A stretch of 64,000 nucleotides of DNA from Streptomyces tsukubensis (GTDB lineage: Bacteria > Actinomycetota > Actinomycetes > Streptomycetales > Streptomycetaceae): NCBI RefSeq assembly GCF_003932715.1, contig NZ_CP020700.1, positions 6,718,501 to 6,782,500 on the forward strand. Direction: 5' to 3'. Of the stretch, positions 7,559 to 17,115 are shown piece after piece. Both the position numbers and the translations under genes were made by a program. Within the stretch, counting starts at the first letter, position 1. The number at the start of each line of letters is the position of its first letter. The notes under the pieces were generated by a model, which worked only from the letters and a program-made list of their open reading frames with translations, had not been told where the DNA came from and ran no database searches.

Positions 7559-9892
7559 ATGGAACTCGACCGGCTTTTCGTGGATCTGGACTCCGTGCGC
7601 TGGGCCGATGTCGAGCACGCCTACGGCGGCGCGGAGGACGTCCCCGGGCTGCTGCGGGCCCTCGCGGGCGGTGCCGATCAGGCGTCCGAGGCCCTGGACG
7701 AGCTGTGGGGCACAATCGTCCACCAGGAGACGGTCTTCGCGGCGAGCGCGGCCGCGGTCCCGTTCCTGGCCCGGCTGGCCGCCGCGGGGGTCCGCCCGGC
7801 CGAACTGCTCGCCCTGCTGGGCACGTTGGCCGCGGGAGCCGAAGAGCCGGGGGCGGGGGAGCCGGGCGCGTGCCGGGCAGCGGTCGCCGGGCAGTTGCCC
7901 CTGATCCTCCCGCTCACCGGCGCCGCGGACGCGCGAGTGCGCCGGGCCGCGGTCCGCACCGCCGGATGCACCGGGGACCCCGCCGCCCGGTCCGCGCTGA
8001 ACGCCCGCCGCGCCGAGGAGAAGGACGCGGGGGTACGGGCCGAGCTGCTCGCCGCCCTCGCGGGCCTCGACCCCGCCGGGGGCGCCGCGGCGGCGGCCGG
8101 GGCCCTGGCGGACGGTGAGCCCGCGGAGGCCCGGCTGATCGCCCTGATGATCTGCGCCGAGACCGGTGTCCCCTGGACGGCGGAGCACCGGGAGACGCTG
8201 CTCTCCCTGCTGCCCGCCGGGCCCCTCGTCCGGGGCGGCGCCGACCCGGCCCGGGACGAACCGCTGCGCCATATCGTCGACACCCTGCTGGCCCGGGACA
8301 CCGACACCGACCGCGAAGCGGCCTGCGCCCTGGTCGAGTCCGCACTCCTGCTGCCCGCGCCCGAGGCCCGCGCGGAGGCCCTGTGGGCCGCGGAGCACGC
8401 CTGTCTGGTGTCGCGCAGCGCCCCCGCCAGGCTGGCGCCCGCCGTGGTGCCGCTGCTCTCGGACGCCACCTTCGGCCGCAAGGAGGCGCTGCTCCCGGTG
8501 CTGGAGCTGCTCGGTGGCCACGCCGAGGCGGCCGCGCCCGCCCTCGCGGCGTTCGTCGCCGACGACGGCGAATCCGCGGACCGCGCGCTGGAGGTGCTCG
8601 CCCGGCTCGACCCCCGCCAGGCGGCCCGGCTCCTCGCCCGCCGTCTGCGGGCCCGTTCACCCCTGTCCGGCGGTGGGACCGCGGCGCTCGCCGGGCCCGG
8701 CGGCCCCGGATCCTGGCCCGACGGCTCCCTGCCGTACGACCCCGAACTGCTCAACGCCCTCCGGATCGAACTCGACGCCCTGGCGGAGGCGGCGGATCCG
8801 GGTGCGGGCGCGCCGGAGCGGTTCACCGCGCTGCTGGAGTCCTGGGGCCCCCGGGCGTCCGCCGCGCTGCCCGAACTGACGGTGCTCTGCGAGCGGTCCC
8901 CGGCGCTGTTCGCCGCGGCACTGTCCGCCGTCTGCCCGCCGGACCGCCGCGCACGGACGGCGGACCTGCTGCGCCCGGCGGCCGGTGCGGGCCCGATCCG
9001 GGACCGGTTCGCGGCGGCCGACGCGCTGTACACCCTGACCGGGGAGACCGGACCGCTGGTGGGGGCGCTGGCCGAGGGGCTGCGGTCCGGTCCGACGCCC
9101 GGAGGGGAGGACGGTGCGGCGGCGGAACCGGCAGGGCCTTTGGGGAATCGGCGGCGGTCCGGGCTGGTGGGGCGTCCGTCCGGCGGCCCGATCGGCATCC
9201 GGACGGCCGGTGCCGTCCCCGGCGGACCGGGGGAGCACGGGCCGGCCGGGGAGCCGGTTGCGGAGCTGCCCCGGGAGATCGTCCTGGCGAAGGCGGCCGC
9301 CCTCGGCCGGGCCGCGCTTCCGCTGGTGCCGCGGGTCCGGGGCGTCCTGGCTACCGAGGGCCGGCGGTCCCCGGAAGGCCTCGCCGAGCGGATCCGGGCG
9401 GCCGTCACGCTCTGGCGGCTCACCGGCGATCCCGCCGAGCCGCTGACGGTCCTGGCCGGGATCCTCGCCGAGGCCGCCGACGGCCCGGTCCACCGGCCGG
9501 AGCCGGTCCGGGACTGCGCCCGGGCCCTCGCCGAACTGGGCCCGGCGGCCCGTCCGGTGGCCCCGGCTCTCGTCGCGCTCCTCGACCGCCCCGAGCAGGT
9601 GCCCGCCGCGGTCTTCGCCCTCGCGGCCGCAGGCGCCGCCCCGGCCGGGGCGGCGGCCCTGGTCCTCGACTGTGCCGAGCGCGATACGGATCCCGTGAGC
9701 TGTCTGGACGCCCTGGAGACCCTCGGCCCCGACGCCCTGACCCCGGAGGAGGCGGACCGGCTGGAAACCCTGGCCGAACGGGACCGCCGGGTCCGGCTCC
9801 CCGGCCCGTCGCCCCGGCTCAGCGTCCGGTCGGACCAGCGGATACGCCTCCGGGCCCGGGCCCTGCTTGCGGGCCGCACGGACGGCACCTGA
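7559..9892 (+). CDS. HEAT-repeat (PBS lyase-like) protein, function unknown
   Basis: This ~777-residue, Ala/Leu-rich protein is made of helical repeats of about 30-35 residues with recurring patterns such as LPLILPLTGAADARVRRAAVRTAG and APALVALLDRPEQVPAAVFAL, typical of HEAT/armadillo-like scaffolds. No enzyme motif was seen. Residues about 520-570 (around 9110-9260) form a Gly/Pro/Arg-rich interruption between repeat blocks, which looks like a linker or local expansion. The ATG at 7559 was preferred; one at 7547 adds four residues, and neither has a strong ribosome site. It follows the permease by 73 bp and may or may not be co-transcribed. Such proteins usually hold partners together. Confidence 0.75.
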   Translation: MELDRLFVDLDSVRWADVEHAYGGAEDVPGLLRALAGGADQASEALDELWGTIVHQETVFAASAAAVPFLARLAAAGVRPAELLALLGTLAAGAEEPGAGEPGACRAAVAGQLPLILPLTGAADARVRRAAVRTAGCTGDPAARSALNARRAEEKDAGVRAELLAALAGLDPAGGAAAAAGALADGEPAEARLIALMICAETGVPWTAEHRETLLSLLPAGPLVRGGADPARDEPLRHIVDTLLARDTDTDREAACALVESALLLPAPEARAEALWAAEHACLVSRSAPARLAPAVVPLLSDATFGRKEALLPVLELLGGHAEAAAPALAAFVADDGESADRALEVLARLDPRQAARLLARRLRARSPLSGGGTAALAGPGGPGSWPDGSLPYDPELLNALRIELDALAEAADPGAGAPERFTALLESWGPRASAALPELTVLCERSPALFAAALSAVCPPDRRARTADLLRPAAGAGPIRDRFAAADALYTLTGETGPLVGALAEGLRSGPTPGGEDGAAAEPAGPLGNRRRSGLVGRPSGGPIGIRTAGAVPGGPGEHGPAGEPVAELPREIVLAKAAALGRAALPLVPRVRGVLATEGRRSPEGLAERIRAAVTLWRLTGDPAEPLTVLAGILAEAADGPVHRPEPVRDCARALAELGPAARPVAPALVALLDRPEQVPAAVFALAAAGAAPAGAAALVLDCAERDTDPVSCLDALETLGPDALTPEEADRLETLAERDRRVRLPGPSPRLSVRSDQRIRLRARALLAGRTDGT

Positions 9893-10248
9893 CCCGCGCC
9901 GGGCACCGGTCGGCCACTCCGGGGCTGCTATGACGCCCGGTGGTCCGGGTGCGGCGTCCGCCGCCCGGGGCGTGGCCGGTGGTGGTGCGGTCGGCGGAGG
10001 GTGGCCTGCCGCAGATGAAGCGGCCGACGGATGCGCACGGACCGCCCGGCGGTCGACGACGCCCCGATGCGCGGCACGATCGAAGCCTGTTGACACCGGG
10101 CGTCCCGTGCCGGGATGCGGTTTCGGCGGTACGACCCGGTCGGACGGGTGGTCCCGGACAGTACCGAGTCATGCCGTCCCGGTCGGGCGGGTGCCGCAGC
10201 GGCGGGTGCGGCCCGCCTGCGTCATGGGTCACCGGGCCGCACAGGCCC
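9893..10248. other. Intergenic between convergent genes, no gene seen
   Basis: About 356 bp separate the HEAT-repeat gene from the convergent minus-strand gene. Frames open through it are compositionally shadow-like, and no strong hairpin, repeat or ribosome site was recognised. Confidence 0.55.
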
Positions 10249-10881
10249 TCAGGCCGCCGTGCCCGCGCTCCAGTCCGGGTCGCGTCCGCTGAGGCCGACG
10301 ACCTGCTCCAGCAGGGGCGCGTCCCCCGCCACCGGGACCGCGGGGCCGAAGATCGTGCCGCGCATCGGGTCGTCGTCGCCCGTCGCGGCCAGGAAGGCGT
10401 ACGACACCCGCAGGCCCGCCTCCGGCGGGTCGTACGGCTGTCCGGTGGCCCGGGCGAGATCCCAGCCGTGGACGATCAGCTCGTTCAGGGCGACCCGTCC
10501 CGCCACCGCGGCGGGCAGGGTGACGCCCCCGGCCTGGGTCGTGCCCTCCCAGGCCTCCGACCCGGCCCACACCTCGCCCAGTTCGGCGAGCCGGTCCGGC
10601 AGCGCCGTCCGCCAGTCCGGGTCCAGCACCGGCAGGGCGCTGTCCGGCGCGGTGTCCGTCGTCGCCCCCAGTCTCTTGAGCCCGGTGTCCCGGAAGGTCG
10701 TCGCCAGCCCGACGAGATGCCCGAGCAGCTCCCGGACCGCATAGTCGGGGCAGGGCGTCGGCTCCCCGAGCCGCCCGTCCGCCACCCCGTCGAGCAGACG
10801 GACCACGGCGTCGGCGGCAGGCCTGAGATCGGGCCGGGGGGCCGCAGCGTCCGGCGACTGGTTCTGTACGGTTGATTCCAT
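10249..10881 (-). CDS. TIGR03086-type protein (mycothiol-dependent maleylpyruvate isomerase fold)
   Basis: This ~210-residue protein has the DinB/maleylpyruvate-isomerase N-terminal fold common in actinobacteria. Visible conserved pieces are LGEPTPCPDYAVRELLGHLVG near residue 42 and ALNELIVHGWDLARATGQPYD in the second half; the His residues of GHLVG and VHGWDLA are the usual divalent-metal ligands. Members use or bind mycothiol, but their substrates are mostly unknown. The ATG at 10881 follows a GGGGAG site; an upstream ATG in the same frame would add eleven residues. It diverges from the siderophore locus, with an iron box between them but nearer the other gene. Confidence 0.8.
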   Translation of the reverse strand: MESTVQNQSPDAAAPRPDLRPAADAVVRLLDGVADGRLGEPTPCPDYAVRELLGHLVGLATTFRDTGLKRLGATTDTAPDSALPVLDPDWRTALPDRLAELGEVWAGSEAWEGTTQAGGVTLPAAVAGRVALNELIVHGWDLARATGQPYDPPEAGLRVSYAFLAATGDDDPMRGTIFGPAVPVAGDAPLLEQVVGLSGRDPDWSAGTAA

Positions 10882-11145
10882 GCACGGATGACTCCCCGGC
10901 CGGGCGGAACTCATCGCCGCACCTCCGGCAGATGCCCCCGGATGCCACCCGCCGCCCCGGCGCGCCGGCCGCCACGGGCCGGGCCCGACCGGAACCGGCG
11001 CCCGCCGCCGGACACGGCCCAGGGCCGTCCGCGCGGTCCGCCGGAAGCCGTGCCACCCGGCGCCCCACCGGGCCGGAGCCCTCGCGCGCATAGCACCGGC
11101 CCACCGGCACAGCGCAGCCGACCCCCACCCCACAGCCAAGAAAAC

Positions 11146-11164
11146 ATAGGCTAGCCTTACCTAA
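11146..11164 (+). promoter_or_regulatory. Iron box (DmdR/IdeR-type operator)
   Basis: ATAGGCTAGCCTTACCTAA matches the actinobacterial iron-box pattern TTAGGTTAGSCTAACCTAA at most positions. It lies about 57-75 bp before the ABC exporter start. DmdR/IdeR repressors bind such 19-bp sites with Fe2+ and switch off siderophore genes when iron is plentiful (established for the family). Here it fits the exporter/importer locus downstream; it could also touch the divergent gene. Confidence 0.85.
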
Positions 11165-11220
11165 GTAAATCTGCCCGGGTGTGGTCACGGGCGTGACGAC
11201 AACGGTTCGGGCGGAGGGGC

Positions 11221-12921
11221 GTGGTGGGGGATACAAGGCTGTCGCGGCGCTCCGTACTGGCGCGCGCCGTCACCGGTCAGAAGCGCGATCTCGGCATCGC
11301 CGGGGCCGTCGGCGCAGCACACCAGGCCGGGGAGGCACTCGTCCCCGTCCTCATCGGCCTCGTGATCGACCGAGGCGTAGCCGAGGGCGACCGCACCGGA
11401 CTCCTCATCGGCCTCGCCGTCCTCGCCGCCGTCTACACCGCACTCTCCTTCGGCTTCCGCTACGGCGCCCGGGCCGGGGAGCGCGCCGCCGAGAATGCCG
11501 CGCACACCCTCCGTACCGACCTCACCGCCCGGGTCCTCGCACCCGAAGGCGGTGCCGACACCGGAAAGCTCCCCGGCGAGCTGACGAACATCGCCACCGA
11601 GGACGCCAAACGCGTGGGCGGCGCACTCATGGCCCTGGTCATCGGCTTCTGGGCGCTCACCGGACTGGTCGTCAGCGCGGTCGTCCTGCTGAAGATCTCC
11701 CTGCTCCTCGGTCTCGTCGTCCTCGTCGGCACCCCGCTGCTGCTGGCGGCGGGCCATCTGCTGAGCAAACCGCTGGAGGCGCGCAGCGCCGCCGAACAGG
11801 AGCGGGCCGCCCACGCCTCCGGGGTGGCCGCCGATCTGGTCGCCGGGCTCCGGGTGCTCAAGGGCATCGGCGCCGAACCCGCCGCCGTCGACCGCTACCG
11901 GCACACCAGCCGCGCCTCCCTCACCGCGACCCTGTCCGCGGCCCGGGCCCAGGCCGCCCAGAACGGCATGGTCCTCGCCCTGACCGGGGTGTTCATCGCC
12001 CTGGTCGCCCTCGTCGGCGGCCGGCTCGCCGCCCGCGGCGACATCACCCTCGGCGAACTCGTCTCCGCCGCCGGCCTCGCGCTCTTCCTCATCGGACCGC
12101 TCTCCCTCTTCTCCTACGTCAACGCCGAACTCGCCCAGGCTCGCGCCTCCGCGGCCCGGATCGCGTCCGTGCTCGACGCCCCCGGCGCCGTCACCCCCGG
12201 CGGATCGGCACCCGCCGAACCCGTCCGCGGCGGGGTCCGGCTCCGCGGACTGTCCTACGGCAGCCTCGACGGCTTCGAACTGGACCTGCCGCCCGGTGCC
12301 TTCACCGGCATCGTGGCCACCGACCCGGCCGACGCCGAGGCGCTGCTCGGTGCCCTCGCCCGCAGGCGGGACCCCGAGCACGGTTCCGCCGAACTCGACG
12401 GGGTGCCGTTCCCCGGCCTGGACCCCGACGCCCTGCGCGCCGCCGTACTCGTCGCCCCGCACGAGGCCGACCTCTTCGCGGGCACCCTCGCCGCCAATGT
12501 CGCCGCCGCCGTTCCCCGCGCCGGTGCCGACACCGGTCCCGCACTGGCCGCGTCGGCCGCCGACGAAGTCGTCCGGACGCTGCCCCGCGGAGCGGAGACC
12601 GAGATCTCGGAGGGCGGCCGTTCCCTCTCCGGCGGCCAGCGCCAGCGCGTCGCCCTGGCCCGGGCGCTCGCCGCCGACCCGCCCGTACTCGTTCTGCACG
12701 ACCCGGTGAACGCGGTCGACTCGGTCACCGAGACCCGGATCGCCACCGGTGTCCGGGCGCTGCGCCGGGGCCGTACGACCGTGATCGTGACCACCAGCCC
12801 GGCGCTGCTCGCGGCCGCCGACGCCGTGGTCCTGGTGGAACGGGGCCGGGTGACGGCCACGGCTCCCCATGCCGAACTGGTCCTGACCAGCCCCGCCTAC
12901 CGGGAAGCGGTGCTCTCGTGA
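11221..12921 (+). CDS. ABC exporter half, membrane domain plus degenerate NBD (siderophore locus)
   Basis: This 566-residue type IV ABC half-transporter has six membrane segments (residues ~30-310) and a C-terminal nucleotide-binding domain. That domain is degenerate: the Walker A position reads GIVATDPADAEALL instead of GxxGxGKST, Walker B reads VLVLHDPVNAVDS with Pro in place of the catalytic Glu, and the H-loop His is missing (VIVTTSPAL). The signature LSGGQRQR near residue 469 is intact. It pairs with the next gene, whose defects are the mirror image. Start is GTG 11221 or, with better spacing to GGAGG, GTG 11224. Probable role: siderophore export or uptake under iron control. Confidence 0.88.
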   Translation: MVGDTRLSRRSVLARAVTGQKRDLGIAGAVGAAHQAGEALVPVLIGLVIDRGVAEGDRTGLLIGLAVLAAVYTALSFGFRYGARAGERAAENAAHTLRTDLTARVLAPEGGADTGKLPGELTNIATEDAKRVGGALMALVIGFWALTGLVVSAVVLLKISLLLGLVVLVGTPLLLAAGHLLSKPLEARSAAEQERAAHASGVAADLVAGLRVLKGIGAEPAAVDRYRHTSRASLTATLSAARAQAAQNGMVLALTGVFIALVALVGGRLAARGDITLGELVSAAGLALFLIGPLSLFSYVNAELAQARASAARIASVLDAPGAVTPGGSAPAEPVRGGVRLRGLSYGSLDGFELDLPPGAFTGIVATDPADAEALLGALARRRDPEHGSAELDGVPFPGLDPDALRAAVLVAPHEADLFAGTLAANVAAAVPRAGADTGPALAASAADEVVRTLPRGAETEISEGGRSLSGGQRQRVALARALAADPPVLVLHDPVNAVDSVTETRIATGVRALRRGRTTVIVTTSPALLAAADAVVLVERGRVTATAPHAELVLTSPAYREAVLS

Positions 12922-14804
12922 ACCCCTCCGCCGACGACGGAAGCATGCCCGCGGAGCCCGGAACGGCCCCCGGCACCGGCACCGACAGCGTCACCGGCAG
13001 CGTCACCGGCTCCGGCACCGACGAGGACGCGGCCCGGGACCTGCTGCCCGTCGCGTCGCCCGCCCGTACCCGTACCGCCGTCCGCGAACTCCTCCGCCCC
13101 CACCGCGGGCTCGCCGCGGCCGGACTCGCCGTACTGACCGCCGCCACCGCCGTCGGACTGGCCACCCAGCCGCTCATCGGCCGCATCGTCGACATCGCCG
13201 CCGGGAACCGGGCCGCCGACGCGCTGACCACGGTCGTCCTGCTGCTCGTCGCCGTCGCCCTGGTCCAGGGCCTGGCCACCGCCGCCGGGCTCGGACTGGT
13301 GGCCCGGCTCGGCGAGACCGTCCTCGCCCAACTGCGGGAACGTTTCATCGAACGTGCGCTGGGGCTTCCGCTGGAGCGGGTCGAGCGGGCCGGTTCCGGT
13401 GATCTGACGGCCCGGGTCACCGGAGACGTCTCCGTCGTCGCGGAGGCCGTAAGCCGGGCACTGCCCGAGTTCGTCCGCTCCGTCCTCGCCATCGTCCTGA
13501 CCCTGGGCGCCCTGGCGATCCTCGACCGGCGGTTCCTGCTCGCCGCGCTGATCGCCGTGCCCTTCCAGGCGCTGACCGCCCGCTGGTACCTGCGCCGCGC
13601 GGCCCCGCTCTACGCCCGGCAGCGCATCGCGGGCGGCACCCAGCAGCAGCAGCTCCTCGACACCGTGCGGGGCGCGGCCACCGTGCGGGCCTTCCGGCTG
13701 GAGCGCGAGCACACCGCCAAGGTCACCGAGCGCTCCCGGTCGCTGGTCGCCGTGACGATGCGGGGCGTCGATCTCGTCCTCGGCTTCTACGGCAGGCTGC
13801 ACTTCGCGGAGTTCGCCGGGCTCGCGGCCGTGCTCGTCACCGGATACGTGCTGGTACGGGACGGCTCGGCGTCCGTCGGTACGGCGACCGCCGCCGCCCT
13901 CTACTTCCACAGCCTCTTCACGCCGATCAACGCGGCGCTGGTACTCCTCGACGACGCCCAGTCCGCGCTGTCGGGCCTCGCCCGGATCGTCGGCGTCGCC
14001 GACCAGCCGCCGCCGGACGAGCGCCCGCAGCGGACCGCGGCGCCGGTCCCCGCCCCGCGCGACGCGTCCGTCACGGTCGCCGGGCTCGGCCATGCGTACG
14101 AGAACGGGCATCCCGTCCTCCACGGCGTCGATCTCACGATCCTGCCCGGCGAGCGCGTGGCCCTCGTCGGGGCCAGCGGCGCCGGGAAGACCACCCTCGC
14201 CAAACTGATCGCCGGTATCCACCGGCCCGTCTCCGGAAGCGTCACCGTCGGCGGTACGCCCCTGGCCGCGCTGCCGCCCGCCGAACTCCGCCGGACCGTC
14301 GCCCTCGTCTCCCAGGAGACCCATGTCTTCGCCGGACCCCTCGCCGACGACCTGCGGCTGGCCCGCCCGGACGCCACCGACGGCGAACTGAGGGACGCTC
14401 TCGACCGGGTATCCGCCCTCACCTGGGCCGATTCGCTGCCCGACGGTCTCGCGACCGTCGTCGGTGACGGCGGCCACCGGATCGACGGCGCCCGGGTCCA
14501 GGCCCTGGCCCTCGCCCGGCTGATCCTGGCCGACCCGCCCGTGGTCGTCCTCGACGAGGCCACCGCCGAGGCCGGCAGCGCCGGTGCGCGCGGCCTGGAG
14601 AAGGCGGTGCTCCGCGCGGTCGAGGGACGTACGGCACTGATCGTGGCCCACCGGCTGACCCAGGCCGCGACCGCCGACCGGATCGTCGTCATGGACGCCG
14701 GACGGATCGTCGAATCCGGCACCCACGACGCACTCCGCGCCGCCCGGGGCCCGTACGCGGCCCTGTGGGACGCCTGGTCCCGTACCCGCGAACCGGACCG
14801 CTGA
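12918..14804 (+). CDS. ABC exporter half, membrane domain plus active NBD (partner subunit)
   Basis: The 628-residue partner starts at a GTG overlapping the previous stop (GTGA). A disordered N-terminus with GTGT/SVTGS repeats (~45 residues) precedes six membrane segments and an NBD. Walker A (VGASGAGKTTLAKLIAG, near residue 417), Walker B (VVVLDEATAEAGS, near 541) and the H-loop (IVAHRLT) are intact, but the signature is IDGARVQ instead of LSGGQ. One complete ATP site would therefore form from this Walker A/B and the partner's LSGGQ. IrtAB-type and other heterodimeric ABC exporters share this layout; the substrate here is probably a siderophore. Confidence 0.9.
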   Translation: MNPSADDGSMPAEPGTAPGTGTDSVTGSVTGSGTDEDAARDLLPVASPARTRTAVRELLRPHRGLAAAGLAVLTAATAVGLATQPLIGRIVDIAAGNRAADALTTVVLLLVAVALVQGLATAAGLGLVARLGETVLAQLRERFIERALGLPLERVERAGSGDLTARVTGDVSVVAEAVSRALPEFVRSVLAIVLTLGALAILDRRFLLAALIAVPFQALTARWYLRRAAPLYARQRIAGGTQQQQLLDTVRGAATVRAFRLEREHTAKVTERSRSLVAVTMRGVDLVLGFYGRLHFAEFAGLAAVLVTGYVLVRDGSASVGTATAAALYFHSLFTPINAALVLLDDAQSALSGLARIVGVADQPPPDERPQRTAAPVPAPRDASVTVAGLGHAYENGHPVLHGVDLTILPGERVALVGASGAGKTTLAKLIAGIHRPVSGSVTVGGTPLAALPPAELRRTVALVSQETHVFAGPLADDLRLARPDATDGELRDALDRVSALTWADSLPDGLATVVGDGGHRIDGARVQALALARLILADPPVVVLDEATAEAGSAGARGLEKAVLRAVEGRTALIVAHRLTQAATADRIVVMDAGRIVESGTHDALRAARGPYAALWDAWSRTREPDR

Positions 14805-14901
14805 CACCGGGCCCCCGCCCGTACCGCCGACCGCAGCGGAACCCCCGATCCCGCACCACGCGCACCACCCGCAGTACCCGCTGAACCAGAAGGAAACCCT
14901 C

Positions 14902-15978
14902 ATGGCCCGCTCCCCGAGGACCGCCCGGATCACCGCCGCGGTCTCCTCCGCCCTGCTGCTCCTGACCGCCGCCACCGCCTGCGGCACCGACTCCGGCGGC
15001 TCCGGCAGCTCCGGCGGCACAACGGAGAAGAACACCGGCGCCGAGGGCGGCGGTTCCGGAACCTTCCCCGTCACCCTCGACCACAAGTACGGCAGCACCA
15101 CCGTCCCGTCCGAGCCGAAGCGCATCGTCACCATCGGCTTCACCGACCAGGACGCCCTCCTCGCCGTCGGCAAGGTCCCCGTCGCATCGACGGACTGGCT
15201 GGGCGCCCACAAGGGCACCATCGGCCCCTGGGCCAAGGACGAACTGGGCAGCGGCAAGCTCCCCGTCACCCTCAAGAACACCGGCACCGGACCCCAGGTC
15301 GAGAAGATCGCCGCCCTGAAGCCCGATCTGATCCTCGCGGTCTACGGCGGGCTGACCAAGGACCAGTACACGGCGCTGTCGAAGTTCGCGCCGGTCGTGG
15401 CCCAGCCGAAGAAGTACAACGACTGGGGCGTGCCGTGGCAGGAGCAGACCAAGATCGTCGGCACCGCCGTCGGCCGCCCCGCCGAGGCGGCCCAGGCCGT
15501 CGCCGCGACCGAGAAGAAGATCGCCTCGCTGGTGAAGCCCGAATTCAAGGGGAAGACCGCGGTCATCGGCACCCCGTTCGAAGGCATCTTCGTCTGGGGC
15601 AGCCAGGACACCCGCTCCCGGCTGCTGACCGGCCTCGGCTTCCGGCTCCCGGCCGGCCTCGACAAGGTGATCGGTGACCAGTTCGGCGCCAACATCAGCA
15701 AGGAGCGCACGGACCTCCTCGACCACGACGCCATGGTGTGGATGGTGAAGGACGTCGCCAAGGACTCCGCCGAGCTCCGCAAGGACCCCTCGTACGGCGA
15801 TCTGAAGGTCGTCGGGGAGGGCCGCGAGATCTATGTCCAGGAGTCGAGCGACTACGGCTACGCCATGTCCTTCGGCACCGTGCTCAGCCTGCCGTACGTG
15901 GTCGAGCGCCTCGCCCCCCAGCTGACCGCCGCCCTCGACGGCAAGCCGGAGACCCCGGTCCGCCAGCCCGCGTCCTGA
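14902..15978 (+). CDS. Fe-siderophore ABC transporter substrate-binding lipoprotein
   Basis: This 358-residue protein has a signal peptide ending in LTAATAC, giving a lipidated Cys27, then a Ser/Gly-rich linker. The mature part is a FecB/FepB-type (Peripla_BP_2) domain: SEPKRIVTIGFTDQDALLAVGKVPV near the start of the fold, KIAALKPDLILAVYGG, and YVQESSDYGYAMSFGTVLSLPYVVERLAPQL near the end. Family members bind ferric siderophores at the outer face of the membrane. AGAAGGAAA gives a ribosome site. The two permeases and ATPase follow at once. Confidence 0.92.
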   Translation: MARSPRTARITAAVSSALLLLTAATACGTDSGGSGSSGGTTEKNTGAEGGGSGTFPVTLDHKYGSTTVPSEPKRIVTIGFTDQDALLAVGKVPVASTDWLGAHKGTIGPWAKDELGSGKLPVTLKNTGTGPQVEKIAALKPDLILAVYGGLTKDQYTALSKFAPVVAQPKKYNDWGVPWQEQTKIVGTAVGRPAEAAQAVAATEKKIASLVKPEFKGKTAVIGTPFEGIFVWGSQDTRSRLLTGLGFRLPAGLDKVIGDQFGANISKERTDLLDHDAMVWMVKDVAKDSAELRKDPSYGDLKVVGEGREIYVQESSDYGYAMSFGTVLSLPYVVERLAPQLTAALDGKPETPVRQPAS

Positions 15979-16031
15979 CGAACCGTCCCCGAGTGCAGAG
16001 CGACCGGCGACCCCGGAGAAGGAGACAACCG

Positions 16032-17111
16032 GTGCATCCGGCGACCCCGGAGAAGACCACGGACCCCGCGGCGGCGTCCGGCCCGGCCGGCCCCGCCCGG
16101 CGGACCCGGGGCCTGCTGCTGGTGGCGGGCGCGACGGCCCTGCTGCTCGCCCTGATCGCCGTATCCCTGCTGTACGGCGCTCTGGACATACCCCCGGCCG
16201 AGGTCTGGCGCACCCTGCTGGGCGATCCGCCCAATGCCCGGGTGGAGAACGCCGTCCGGTCCGTCCGGGTCCCGCGCACCGCACTCGGCGTCGCCGCCGG
16301 GGCGGCCCTCGGACTCGCCGGGGCACTGATGCAGGCCCTGACCCGCAACCCCCTCGCCGACCCCGGACTGCTCGGGGTCGGTGCGGGTGCCGCGTTCGCG
16401 ATCGTCGTCGCGGTCGGGGTTTTCGGCCTGGGCTCGGCGTACGGGTACATCTGGTTCGCCTTCGCCGGGGCGCTCGCGGCCAGTCTGCTGGTGTACGTGA
16501 TGGGCGGGCTCGGCCGGTCCGGCTCCACCCCGGTGAAGCTCGCCCTGTCCGGGGTCGCCGTCACCTCCTTCCTGGGCTCGCTGACCAGCGCGATCGCGCT
16601 GACCTCCCCGGACGCGCTCGACCGCTTCCGGTTCTGGTCCGCCGGAACCCTGGCCAACCAGTCCGGTGACGACCTGCTGCGGATCCTGCCGTTCCTCGCC
16701 GTCGGTGCGCTGATCGCGTTCGCCCTCGCCCCGTCCCTGAACGGTCTCGCTCTCGGCGACGACGTCGCGACCTCCCTCGGGCTGCGCACCGGCCGGATCC
16801 GTACCCTCGGCGTGGCCTCCGTGACCCTCCTGGTCGGGGCGGCCGTGGCCGTCGTCGGTCCCATCGTCTTCGTCGGGCTCGTCGTCCCCCATGCCGTACG
16901 GGTCCTGCTCCAGTACGCCGGGATCGGCCCCGACCAGCGCTGGCTGCTACCCCTCTCCGCACTGCTCGCCCCGGTCCTGCTGCTCGCCGCGGACGTGGCG
17001 GGACGGCTGCTGGCCCGGCCCGCCGAGATCCAGGCGGGCATCCTCGTCGCCTTCGTCGGCGGACCCCTGTTCATTGTGATGGTCCGCCGCCGACGACTCG
17101 CGGAGCTGTGA
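16032..17111 (+). CDS. FecCD-family iron-siderophore permease, subunit 1
   Basis: This 359-residue integral membrane protein has about nine to ten hydrophobic segments and FecCD motifs: VRVPRTALGVAAGAALGLAG, MQALTRNPLADPGLLGVGAGAAFA, and VVGPIVFVGLVVPHAVR, the loop that contacts the ATPase. The GTG at 16032 was chosen because GGAGAAGGAGAC precedes it and the membrane part starts about 30 residues later. It begins 53 bp after the binding-protein gene and ends 4 bp before the second permease. Together they would form the channel for ferric siderophore import. Confidence 0.93.
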   Translation: MHPATPEKTTDPAAASGPAGPARRTRGLLLVAGATALLLALIAVSLLYGALDIPPAEVWRTLLGDPPNARVENAVRSVRVPRTALGVAAGAALGLAGALMQALTRNPLADPGLLGVGAGAAFAIVVAVGVFGLGSAYGYIWFAFAGALAASLLVYVMGGLGRSGSTPVKLALSGVAVTSFLGSLTSAIALTSPDALDRFRFWSAGTLANQSGDDLLRILPFLAVGALIAFALAPSLNGLALGDDVATSLGLRTGRIRTLGVASVTLLVGAAVAVVGPIVFVGLVVPHAVRVLLQYAGIGPDQRWLLPLSALLAPVLLLAADVAGRLLARPAEIQAGILVAFVGGPLFIVMVRRRRLAEL

Positions 17112-17115
17112 ACCC

